NCBI GenBank assembly: GCA_022376515.1
Contig: WTXI01000153.1
Coordinates: 1 to 64,000, forward strand
Direction: 5' to 3'
DNA from: Lactifluus volemus
Taxonomy: Eukaryota; Basidiomycota; Agaricomycetes; Russulales; Russulaceae
DNA: 64,000 nt
Shown here: positions 10,690 to 20,200 of the stretch, piece after piece
How the letters are laid out: every line of letters begins with the position of its first letter
Numbering within the stretch: the stretch's first letter is position 1
Notes under the pieces: generated by a model
Databases searched by the model: none
Seen by the model: only the letters and a program-made list of their open reading frames with translations
What the model was told of the DNA's origin: nothing
Position numbers and translations under genes: made by a program

Positions 10690-12201
10690 GCACCAGCTCT
10701 CGGCTATTCTCCCCACACAACTCCGAATAGAGAAACTTGTGAGACAGGCGGCGATCCGCTTACTCACGCTCCCTCTCAACTCCCCGGTCCTCCAGAGGTT
10801 GGGCCAACCTTGGTGCTCAGCCCAGGGTAGTGGGATTCCCCTCCCTTACCCCCCACTCGCTCGGCCTCCAGACACCTGCATCCGACGTCTTATCAAACGG
10901 GTTCCTGCGGACAGCCGGAAACCTCCCGTCTTCGACCACCCCCCCTGGAGATCATGCCACCCAACCCCTGATCGCTTCCTCGTGTCCACACAGGTTTGCA
11001 AGGGTGACGACCGGAAGAAGCTCATGTCCTCCATCGTCGACACACACCGCAACGGGACGGACCAAGTCCTGGTTTACTGCCGGGCCCTTGGTCCCAACCC
11101 CACGCAGACACACCCCACGTGGACGGCGGCGTGTGTTGCCTTTCGCCGAGGCCAGGAAGTGGGCCACCAGGCCACTGTCCTAGGCCAAAACTCGTCAGCC
11201 AGGGACGCGGCATTCCGTGCTGTAGCGGATGCGGCTAGCCTAGCCAGGGATCTCCTGGCAGGCTCTCCCTCCCCCTCTATTTCCATCCTCTCAGCTGATC
11301 ACTTCGTCCTCCCGTATTGCCAGGTTACCGACCGCCACGACAATGTGGACTCCTGCAAGGCAATCTGTGATACAATCATGGACCTCCTCGCCACCCATCC
11401 TGCCTCCACCTGCACAATTCGGTGGATCCCCGGCAAAGCCTCATTCCTCCCCCTCGAACGCCTCCAGAACATAGCGATCGACGCGGCAGCCCGTGCAGCC
11501 CCGGACCTCATCATCACCGCCCCCACCATCGAGGCACTTCGAGTGGCCTCGCGCCAGCAGTCCATCACCGACTGGGAGCAAATCTGGTTGGATGACCCTC
11601 GCACCAACCCGGCATACCGGGCCCTGCACCACCCACCTTCTGGAGAACCACCTGACTTTGTACAGGGAATCTCTACTTCCTCCCGGCCAGTCTTCTGCAC
11701 AGCCATTAGACTTCTCACTGAGCATGCTTTCACAGGAGAATATAACGCCCGCCACCGACCCCGCGCCCCAGACCCCCACGGGTGCCAGTGTGGCCGCGCA
11801 GCCCTACAGACCCCCACGCACATCATTTTTCACTGCGAGCGTTTCCGTGCTGCCCGTGACCGACACTTACGCCTGGTGTCCCAGACACTGTCACCGAGTA
11901 TTATCTTTGGGACAAAGAAGGGAGGAGAGGCCTTGGCAAAATTCATAGAGGAGACACAGGCCGGCGTTAGGCCGTGGAGAAGAGAACGACCCCCAGACGA
12001 CCATGGCTGAATCATTAGGGCACACCGCCCAAGCCCCACACACACCTCACACACCTGCCCCACATACCACTTTCCATATTAAAGACACATCACCCCCCCC
12101 TATACCTAGATTGTTCATGTGTAGCAGTCGAGCGCGTCTTTGTTGTGATGAACATGTTGCGCTATATAAATGCAGATTCAAAAAAAAAAAAAAAAAAAAA
12201 A
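10690..12201 (+). mobile_element. 5'-truncated non-LTR (LINE) retrotransposon inside the integrase
   Basis: The insert is about 1.5 kb, bounded by a 14 bp duplication and ending in an uninterrupted poly(A) of about 25 nt (12180-12204). It holds only the end of an ORF2-like protein and a 3' UTR. Poly(A), variable-length TSD and 5' truncation are the hallmarks of target-primed reverse transcription. The reading frame of the host pol resumes in phase after the insert. Confidence 0.95.
10691..12010 (+). pseudogene. C-terminal fragment of LINE ORF2: RT end, RNase H, Cys/His motif
   Basis: The frame is open from the insertion point to TGA at 12008-12010 (439 codons). It begins in the RT thumb/linker region (QLRIEKLVRQAAIRLLTLP), passes through an RNase H-like domain (acidic sites around SILSADHF, then TIRWIPGKA and IDAAARAA), and ends with the HGCQCGRAALQTPTHIIFHC motif typical of the C-terminus of fungal Tad1-type LINE proteins. 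No stop or frameshift is seen, so the copy is young compared with its host. The catalytic RT portion is missing. Clade assignment is from motif resemblance only. Confidence 0.85.
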
Positions 12202-12215
12202 AAACGGATTTGACT
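12202..12215 (+). repeat. Target-site duplication, right copy
   Basis: Exact second copy of aaacggatttgact following the poly(A). The host integrase continues immediately after it (SILTITDHDCTK). Confidence 0.93.
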
Positions 12216-14240
12216 CCATCCTAACCATCACTGATCATGACTGCACGAAGATGGCAATCTTCTTACCCTGTATGAAGAAAGTCAATGCCCTAGGAGTAGC
12301 CAAGATGTTCGTCACAAGTGTCTTCCCCTACTACGGAGCCCCGCGAAGAATCATCTCAGACCGAGATCCTAGATTCGTGGGAAAATTCGCCACTGGCCTG
12401 TGCCACGCGCTAGAGATAGAACAGAACATCAGCACGGCTTATCACCCCCAGATGGACGGGCAATCTGAACACACCAATCAGTCACTGGAACAGTATCTCA
12501 GAATCTATATGAACTACGACCAAGATGACTGGGCGGACTGGCTCCCCACGGCACAATATGTGCACAATTCCTGGCCCAATATAACAACGGGCAAAACCCC
12601 CTACGAACTCCTCATGGGACACACACCCTCGCTCCCAAACCAACCTGTCACCACAACCGTCCCCTTATTGGAAGATAGGCAAGCTACCCTGAAACGCGTA
12701 AGAGAGCAGGCGCAAAGATCCATCAGAGCGGCCCAGAACACTGTGAAGAGACTTGGTAAAAGAAAGAAGGGCCAACATCACTACCACCCCTTTAAAGACG
12801 GCGAGAAGGTCTGGCTGAAAGGAAAGAACATTAAAACAACGCATCCCACAGCCAAATTAGCCAACAAGCGCTACAGACCCTTCCTTATCTCCCAAGTTAT
12901 ATCACCTGTTGTCTTCAAGCTCCAACTCCCCAAAATGTGGAAGATACACAACGTCTTCCATGCGTCCCTTCTAACACCATATAGGGAGACGGAAGAACAC
13001 GGGGCAAACCTCGAGGAGCCACCACGTGACATTATCGATGAACAAGAAGAATACGAAGTTGAACAGGTGTTGGACGCGAGGATATGCCGTAAGAAGCTCC
13101 AATATCGGATCAGATGGAAGGGCTACAGCGAGGCAGAAGACACCTGGGAACCCTGTGACAATGTACACGCCCCCAACCTCATCAGAGAATTCACCCGAAA
13201 ACACCCGACCAAGGCGCTCAAACTAGGCATAAATATGAGCGAAACCCAACTCCAAGTCGTCAACATCCACTCCATCTCCATCACTCCCATTCCTCTCCAT
13301 ACCTCACAAGAAATGTCCGACTCCTCTGCGATCTCCTACCATACGCCCACCGTCGTGGACCCTGTCCACGAAGAAATCCTCCGCCTGGCTGGTGAATCCC
13401 CAGACGCCGCGGAAGTCATCATGGGCACCCTGCCCCCACTCACACCATCACCGCTGCGATCCCCCAGCTACCACGTTCAGTCCCCACCTCCTGAGCCCAT
13501 GGTTAAACAGGAGGAACTAAAAATCCCACGCCTCTCACTGCCGCCCCCGGCCAGAGAGCTGACAAACACCCCCAAGGGCTTCAAACATTACAACCCATGT
13601 GACCCGAACAGTTACACGTTCACCCTACGAGACGGCGACGGAAACTGGGTTCGCGCTGAGTTTGTCAAATACCACCTTGACCGTGACGACCCGGTCATCA
13701 AAGGACTCACCATCTACAGCAACGGACCCTATGGCACCCTCCTCACAGCACGTGCCCCAGTCTGGGGAAAGTCGTCCAGTGTTGACGACGAAAAACTTAT
13801 CAGCATACACAATCTATTCAAGAGGACGGTCGATAGCGCCCTGAAGGACCTTGGGGACCCCGGACTAATGGCCGAGGTAGAAAGGTACAGGGCACTACAG
13901 CGAAAGCTGATCTATATCCAGGAGCAGGAGTGAGAGCTAGACCACGAGACCAGCGTGCAAGCGCAACAAATGAGGGACTGCAGACGCCGCCTCCAATGCT
14001 CATGCTTCTTCGACCATATCATGCCCCTCGTGGCCAGCGATGACCCCTCCCTTCGCGTCCCCCCATGCTCCAGAACCAACTCACCACCCATCGCCGTCCC
14101 CAACACCGAGGTCAGGGGAAGGGCCATCATTGAATGGTCATGCAGCCGCGACGAAAGACTCCGCGGCAGTGCAGGTAGTCAAGAAAGGCGTGGCAAGAGG
14201 GCGCGCAAGAACCCCAGGAAGCACCGCCGCTACCCAGACC

Positions 14241-14379
14241 CGTGCCCTCTGTGCGGAAAGAGCAGTCACGGTCAGGACTGGTGCTACTTCCCCCATACTA
14301 ACTGCCCACTCCACGGTCCCTGCAAGATTGGCTGGGCCCACAAGTTCTACGACCGTGCCAAGTGTCCTGACGCGTGGAG
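14241..14379 (+). other. Cys/His zinc-binding module at the Pol C-terminus (element 2)
   Basis: Beyond the chromodomain the frame ends in CPLCGKSSHGQDWC, YFPHTNCPLHGPC, KIGWAH and a final C-P. The spacing is C-x2-C-x4-H-x4-C-x2-P-H-x2-C-x5-C-x5-H-x7-C-P. Element 3 has the same pattern at 21529-21650 despite little other similarity. It looks like a compact two-zinc fold; function is unknown. It is separated from the rest of Pol by an in-frame TGA at 13931 in this copy. Confidence 0.75.
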
Positions 14380-14514
14380 CAAGATAGCCAAGGACAACGA
14401 AAGCTACAAAGACAGTTGGGGGAAGTATGACGATGACGATTACGACAACGACATCCACGACCTGGATGCTAACTTCTGGGAGTCTCAGTAGAGTGGTTGG
14501 TGGGACAACCACCC

Positions 14515-14529
14515 TAAGACGGGAGGTAA
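14515..14529 (+). other. Polypurine tract of element 2
   Basis: The purine-rich stretch aagacgggaggtaa lies directly before TGTTATGG, the start of the 3' LTR, where the plus-strand primer is expected. Confidence 0.7.
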
Positions 14530-14742
14530 TGTTATGGTCACACGGTCACTGCCTCCCTTACGTAACGTTTTCTCACATGACTGATTACAAATACTTCTCG
14601 CATCCAGACTGAGTACTGTACGATTACACAAGCCGCATGACTCATACTGACTCACGCAAGGACTTCGACTCATGGTGACTCGTTATGACTCATCACCATG
14701 AGTCACAATGACTGCTACTATACGACTCACAGCGACTCCTTC
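14530..14742 (+). repeat. Truncated 3' LTR of element 2 (U3 part)
   Basis: It starts TGTTATGG right after the polypurine tract and is interrupted at 14743 by the LTR of element 3. Only U3 remains, upstream of any TATA box. No continuation is visible after element 3 at 22406. Confidence 0.8.
14638..14705 (+). promoter_or_regulatory. Cluster of TGACTCA (Gcn4/AP-1-type bZIP) motifs in U3
   Basis: Perfect TGACTCA lies at 14638-14644, 14648-14654 and 14686-14692, with its complement TGAGTCA at 14699-14705. Several near matches (CGACTCA) lie around them. TGACTCA is the binding site of Gcn4/Cpc1-type bZIP activators of the amino-acid starvation response. Regulatory use is inferred. Confidence 0.6.
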
Positions 14743-15346
14743 TGTTATGGACTGACACGTGTTTGCTGACTCATACTATACATTTTCGGACTACTGACTC
14801 ATTTCTGCTGACTACTTGCTTATGCGAATGGACTACCGATCGCTTTGTTTCAGATCGCTTACTTATTTTTCTCACGAACAGCCTTGCACAGCACCGTACA
14901 GCCTCAAGCAACAGCCACATGCACAGGATGACTCGCTGATTCCTGAAACATGTTTCAAACCCTGAAAGCTGTACGAAGGTCACAGCCCCTACGGCTGTGT
15001 ACATAGCCTCGTCTTCTTATATATAAACCCTGTACTTTCTGCCCTAGAGACCTTAAGTCTCAGTTTTGTTTCGCAATCCAAGTCTTCTATCTATTAGAAC
15101 CTTGCTTGCCTAGAAGCATCAGACCTGAGAGAACCCTCTTGACATCACGCTCTTCGACTTCTTGACACTTTGGTCTTTTCCCTAAAGCCCAAAGCCCTTG
15201 ACCTCTGAAACGCTCTTGACTTAGTCGTTTACTAAGTCTCGTCTTTATCGAACCTTTGATCTTGACTTGCACGTTCTGCAAGTCTAGCTCTTGACTTCAC
15301 GAACGAACGTACACTTCGTACAAAGGTCCCACTTGGAACCTTAACA
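14743..15346 (+). repeat. 5' LTR of element 3
   Basis: 604 bp, TGTTATGG...CCTTAACA. Contains two TGACTCA motifs (14767-14773, 14795-14801), a TATA box (15020-15027) and an R-region start complementary to the primer-binding site. Confidence 0.93.
15020..15068 (+). promoter_or_regulatory. LTR promoter TATA box and R start, element 3
   Basis: TATATAAA lies at 15020-15027. AAGTCTCAGTTTTG (15055-15068) starts about 35 nt downstream, at the expected transcription start. Its first 12 nt are the complement of the sequence just inside the LTR. Confidence 0.7.
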
Positions 15347-15359
15347 CAAACTGAGACTT
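15347..15359 (+). promoter_or_regulatory. Putative self-primed primer-binding site, element 3
   Basis: CAAACTGAGACTT follows the LTR end CCTTAACA. Nucleotides 15348-15359 are an exact 12 nt complement of the R start at 15055-15066. This fits Tf1/sushi self-priming rather than tRNA priming. Element 1 shows the same layout with a different sequence, so the pairing has co-varied. Confidence 0.7.
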
Positions 15360-15394
15360 CCTACTCTCACATTTGTGAACAAACGAAACGAACC

Positions 15395-17223
15395 ATGTCA
15401 GACAGCTCTAGAGGCAGTCCATATGGTAGATTCACCGCGTTAGCCGAAGAATCTCCTGAACAAGATCGCCCTACACAAGGCGATGACGACGACGACGAAG
15501 CCCTTGCGCAGGCCGCTGGGACTAGACTTCGCGCCCACTCCCATACTCCTATGATCTCACTTGAACAAGCAATTGAACAAGTGAAACAACCAGCGACACC
15601 CTCTGACTCTGGAAGTGGCGAAGAACCAAACTACAACATAGCCATGGACCTCTTACCTGAAAGTCCTACTGATGAACAGCTTGAGCAAATGAGAAAAATA
15701 TTTGCTAAGCAACCGACGCCTGAACCAATACCCGACCCAAACGCCCCGCTCACTCCTAAAGAACTCCTTGCCCTAAACACTATATTCAAATCCAAAACCC
15801 CTGCTTCCACAAGCACCTCACCTATCCAATCCCTCACAGCACGAGCTCTTCATGCAGCTGCACAAGGAATTGCAGGCTACGCCCTACTCCCCCCTTTCCA
15901 AATCGCTTCAGCAACCGCTACAGTAACACCCACCGCTTCAGCCCTCTTTTCCCAACCTAAAGGGAAAAGTAAGAAAACTTCCACCACGGCAAGTGGTAGT
16001 GGAGCAATCTTCAGTGGCGGTGGAGGGGGAGGTGGCACTCCTGGAGGCAGCGGAGGAGGAGGAGCACCCGGTAGCCCTGGGAGGAGGTGGAGGAGCACCG
16101 GTAGCCCTGGGGAGGAGGAGGAGGTGGCGGAGGTGGTGGAGGAGGCGGAGCAGCAGCAGCTCCCCTTCAACAAGGCCAAGGCTTTGCTCAAATCCCCGCT
16201 GCTGGAGGAGGGTTAATGGGGATTCCCCCAAAATCCTTCGATGGAAATAGATCGCGATCAAAACGGTTCATGGAAATCTTCGAAAATTACCGAAGATTAA
16301 ACCAAGGAAACTCCGGAATGTCGAACCCTGCAAACCGAATCCTCATGTTCACCACGTTCATGTCTGGACCACGTTGCGAAGGATGGGCCCAAGCACGTCT
16401 TAACTCCTTGGGAGGATACCTAGACCGTGGAGGAGACCCCAACGACCTAGACCTTTGGGTTGGATTCAAACAAAGGTTCCTTAATGATTTCCGAGATGCC
16501 GCCGCAAAGGAAGATGCCCTTACAAAGTTTGCGAAACTTCGAATGGTCGGAGACGAACTAGACGATTATACTACTTCATTCAACGACCTTCTTGAAGAAG
16601 CAGGCTTTGAAGCCGACGCTCAAGGGACTATCATTCAGTATCGCGCTGGTCTCAAAGAAGCCCTTCATATGACCATCATGAATCGCGAATGGCCGAAACC
16701 AGAAACCCTTGCGGATTGGCAAGAAGCAGCACGAAAACACTCAGCTGCTTGGACAGAACAAAAATTGTTCAGAGAATTACATGGTGGCGGATCACTAGGA
16801 CGCATTACTCAATTACTTGGCAATACGCGAGGACAACAACAGCAACGTCGTCCTCAACAGCCACCGCGCCCAGCCCCACGTCCACAACGCGATCCCGACG
16901 CTATGGATGTAGACGTCACTACTACCCAAAACAACCGTACCCCTGATCCTGATCGTGAACGCCTCATACGAGAAGGACGTTGCTTCTATTGCAAAGAACA
17001 GGGCCACCTCTCTCGAGAATGCCCTGTTAAGAAGAAACGAAACGCCAACGCTACTGGCACTACACGCGCTCGTGTTACTGAAACATCCGAAGTAACAACG
17101 AACCCCACTCCTACTCCTTCTAAAGAACTTTCGAACGCGGAAGTCGCTAAAGCTCTCAAAGCCATGTCTGATGACGAACGCGGCAAACTTGCCGAATTCC
17201 TTTCTCAAGATCCGTCTTTTTAA
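15395..17223 (+). pseudogene. gag of element 3 (one frameshift)
   Basis: ATG at 15395 opens an acidic N-terminus, followed by an alanine/threonine-rich stretch and a glycine-rich linker. Within the glycine repeats (about 16075-16130) the frame shifts, and the capsid core continues in the frame read from 16216 (GIPPKSFDGNRSRSKRFMEI), through MFTTFMSGPRCEGWAQARL and DDYTTSFNDLLEEAG. The zinc knuckle CFYCKEQGHLSRECP lies at about 16980-17025, and the acidic C-terminus AEFLSQDPSF ends at TAA 17221-17223. The break probably arose by slippage in the GGA/GGT repeats. Confidence 0.9.
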
Positions 17224-17270
17224 AGGGCTCTGATCTCGCCGCCTGGATCCGAGCCTTAGTACCGAATAGC

Positions 17271-20200
17271 TTGTATTTAAATGCCATTTCATCAATGGAA
17301 GTTCCCATTATTTATTCAAGCTATAACGGCGGAACGAAAGAAGACAAAGCGCTTGTCGATAGTGGCGCTACCAGTAATTTTATCGATCATCGAACGGCAG
17401 AAAGATGGCAACTAGGAACAAAAGATCTAGAAAAACCAATCCAGATCTTTAACGTCGACGGAACAGAAAACAAATTAGGACGAGTCACGAAGTTTTCTAC
17501 CTTATGCATCCGTATGGGAAAACTAGAAGAATTACAAAACTTCTTCATCACGGACCTGGCATGGACCGCGTCATCCTCGGATACCCATGGCTAGAAACAT
17601 TCAATCCACGACTCAATTGGAAAAACCGAACCCTAGACGATGAAAACCCAAAAATTTGCCTCGAATCCCAATATTACCACGCAGCAGTTGCCCTCAAAGA
17701 AAAGGCTCGAGTTTTGCTTGCACGAGCCCTAGAACCTGCTGGAAAATCCCAAGAATGGGCTATTGCGGATACTGAACGACGAACGGCTTCCAGCGCTGCT
17801 GTTCAAGGATACCCCTTGAATACCACGTCATGCCTTCATCTTGACGAAGAAGCAGCGAAACGCTTCCCTCCTAGCCGAGGAAAATTTGACATGGAGATAA
17901 AGTTAAAACCGGACGCACCCGACATCATTAATGCAAAGTTATCCGTTAACTGAAGAAGGGAAGGAAATTACAAAGAAATTCCTCAAAGAACATCAGGAAA
18001 AGGCTATATCGAGCAAACGGACTCCCCTTGGTCTTCGCCTTGGTTCCTCATCCCTAAAGCAGACGGAAGTTCTAGACCAGTTCAAGATTATCGACGCGTT
18101 AATGAACAACCATTCCCGACGTCTACCCTCTCCCCCGCATCGAAAATCTTCTAGAACAACTCCATGGCATGCGATATTTACTACCCTTGACATCCGATGG
18201 GGTACCACAATATCCGCATCAAAGACGAAGACCAATGGAAAGCCGCCTTCAAAACTCCCTATGGTCTTTTTAAGCCTAAAGTAATGTTCTTTGGACTACG
18301 AAATCACCAGCAGTCTTCCAAAGATTCATGGATGCCGCCTTTGCCGACCTTGTCAACAAATACCAGGACGCATTCTAATCTATATGGATGACGTCCTCAT
18401 TTGTTCCGACAATCTAGAAGAACTTCGAGAAATCACTCACGCAGTTCTCACACGCGCCCGTGAACTCTCCCTATTCTTCAAAGCGTCAAAATGCCACTTT
18501 GAGAAAGAACAAGTCAAATACCTTGGTATTGAAGTCCGTGATGGAAGATAACAATCGACCCAACAAAAGAAATGGCTTGCAATTGGCCACCGTCCTTACA
18601 AAAGTCGAAGACGTCAGAAGTACCCTTGGCGTCCTCGGTTTTCAACGACCCTTCATCCGCGGCTTTGCCGACATCGCACGACCCATTACTGCACTTCTAA
18701 AGAAGGGGGTGAAGTTCGACTGGACCGATGAGTGCAGTAATGCCTTAAAAATTTTACTCCAACGCGTACAAGAAGACCCAGTCCTATACCGACCTGACTA
18801 CTCGAAACCCTTTGAACTCGAAGTAGATGCCTCCCAATATGCCACTGGGCAGTCCTACTTCAAAGAGACAAAGATAACAAACCAAGAGCAGTCGGTTATG
18901 ACTCACACACCTTCAACGCTGCGGAGAGAAATTACCCAGTCTATGACCGGAACTTTTAGCAGTCGTCAGAGGACTCCTTCGATGGGAACACGTGTTGTTA
19001 TCTCACCTTCCCAATCAAAGTATACACTGACCACAACAATCTCCGATTTTATCGATCACCACGAAACATTGCACGAAGAGTGGCGCGCTACTTGAGCAAG
19101 TTAGCAGAGTTTAACTTTGAACTCATCCACAAACCTGGCGCTACAAATCGTGCCGACGCCCTGTCACGACACCCCGCCATTCCCAAAGGCGATGATGACA
19201 ACGAAGACGTCGTGGTGTTACCTGACAAGCTCTTTGTCCAAGCAATGGAACTTCACTCCATTGAAGAGCGTGTTTGGTTAGCACAAAAGAAAATGACGAC
19301 CTTATGAAACAATGGGCTGAAGAACATCAGCTAGAGCAAGATCACAAGGGACAGTGGTGGAAAGCGGACGCTCCAGTAGTCCCTGAGGACGACCAACTGA
19401 AGAAAGATATACTCTGGCGTTATCATGACCATCAGCTCGCTGGCCATCCAGGCATCGCCAACACCATGATAGAAGTCTTCCATAACTTCTGGTGGCCTGG
19501 ACTCAAGCAGTATGTCACCCAATACGTCAAGGGATGCGCCACATGCCAGTCAACGAAACCCCTTACCCATCGCCCAAAACCCCCTATCGCTCCCATCGAA
19601 CCACGAGAACAGGAAACATCCAATGTTCCTTTCCAAGTCGTGGCGATGGACCTTATCACGGATCTTCCCGAGTCACATGGATATGATTCCATCCTCACAA
19701 TTGTCGATCACGATTGCACTAAAGCTGCCGTCTTCTTACCGTGTACAAAAAAGATCACCACGGAAGAAGTTATCGACCTATACATCTCCAATGTTTTTCC
19801 GAACTACGGCATCCCCCGAAGAATCATCTCTGATAGAGATCCCCGCTTCACATCACACCTAGCCACGGGGCTCTGCCAGAAGCTCAAGATATCGCAAAAT
19901 ATCAGTACCGCCTATCACCCTCAAACGGACGGTCAATCGGAAAGAAGCAACCAACGAGTAGAACAATATCTCCGCATCTACGGCAATGACTACATGAATG
20001 ACTGGTCCACACTTCTCCCATGGCCCAGTTCGTCCATAACTCATGGCCAAACGCCACAACCGGATTTACTCCATACGAACTTCTTATCGGATATACCCCT
20101 CTCGTCGCAACCTCTCGGATCACAAGCCATCTACCTATGTCAACAAAAGATCCGAAGAACTCAAAAACATCCGAGAAAAAGCCCGATCAGCAATGAAACA

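Larger units (their letters stand above)
8232..14491 (+). pseudogene. pol of element 2: PR-RT-RNase H-integrase-chromodomain-Cys/His tail
   Basis: Retropepsin LLDSGAMENLMD (about 8310). RT with LDVRSGYHN and catalytic YIDDYLVA (about 9380). RNase H from FELEVDAS (about 9820). Integrase HHCC zinc site (HPLAGH...CAICQ, 10440-10560). DDE core with MDLIVDL before the LINE and ISDRDPRF and DGQSE after it. Chromodomain YEVEQVLDARICRKKLQYR...WKGYSEAEDTWEP (13050-13190). A tail of about 300 residues follows, ending in a Cys/His module. In-frame TGA codons lie at 8634, 10107 and 13931. The LINE and one TSD copy (1526 bp) fall between 10689 and 12216; the flanking frames agree once these are subtracted. 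There is no in-frame ATG ahead of PR. Confidence 0.92.
6220..14742 (+). mobile_element. Ty3/Gypsy chromovirus, element 2 (nested and decayed)
   Basis: The order is gag (6478-8193), protease, RT, RNase H, zinc-binding integrase N-terminus, DDE core, chromodomain, and a long tail ending in a Cys/His module (pol, to 14491). A polypurine tract and the first 213 bp of the 3' LTR follow. The 5' LTR is reduced to its last part by the element 1 repeat. The 3' LTR is cut by element 3. A LINE splits the integrase. Apart from the LINE, the frames are intact but hold about five in-frame stops. Confidence 0.92.

Noticed and set aside
11299..11826. Antisense ORF of 175 residues in the LINE
   Set aside because: Lies opposite the well-supported LINE ORF; GC-rich sequence commonly leaves the opposite strand open.
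12170..12215. Apparent ATG start of the downstream integrase ORF within the LINE 3' end
   Set aside because: The start lies in LINE sequence and poly(A). The true coding sequence continues from 10689 across the insertion.
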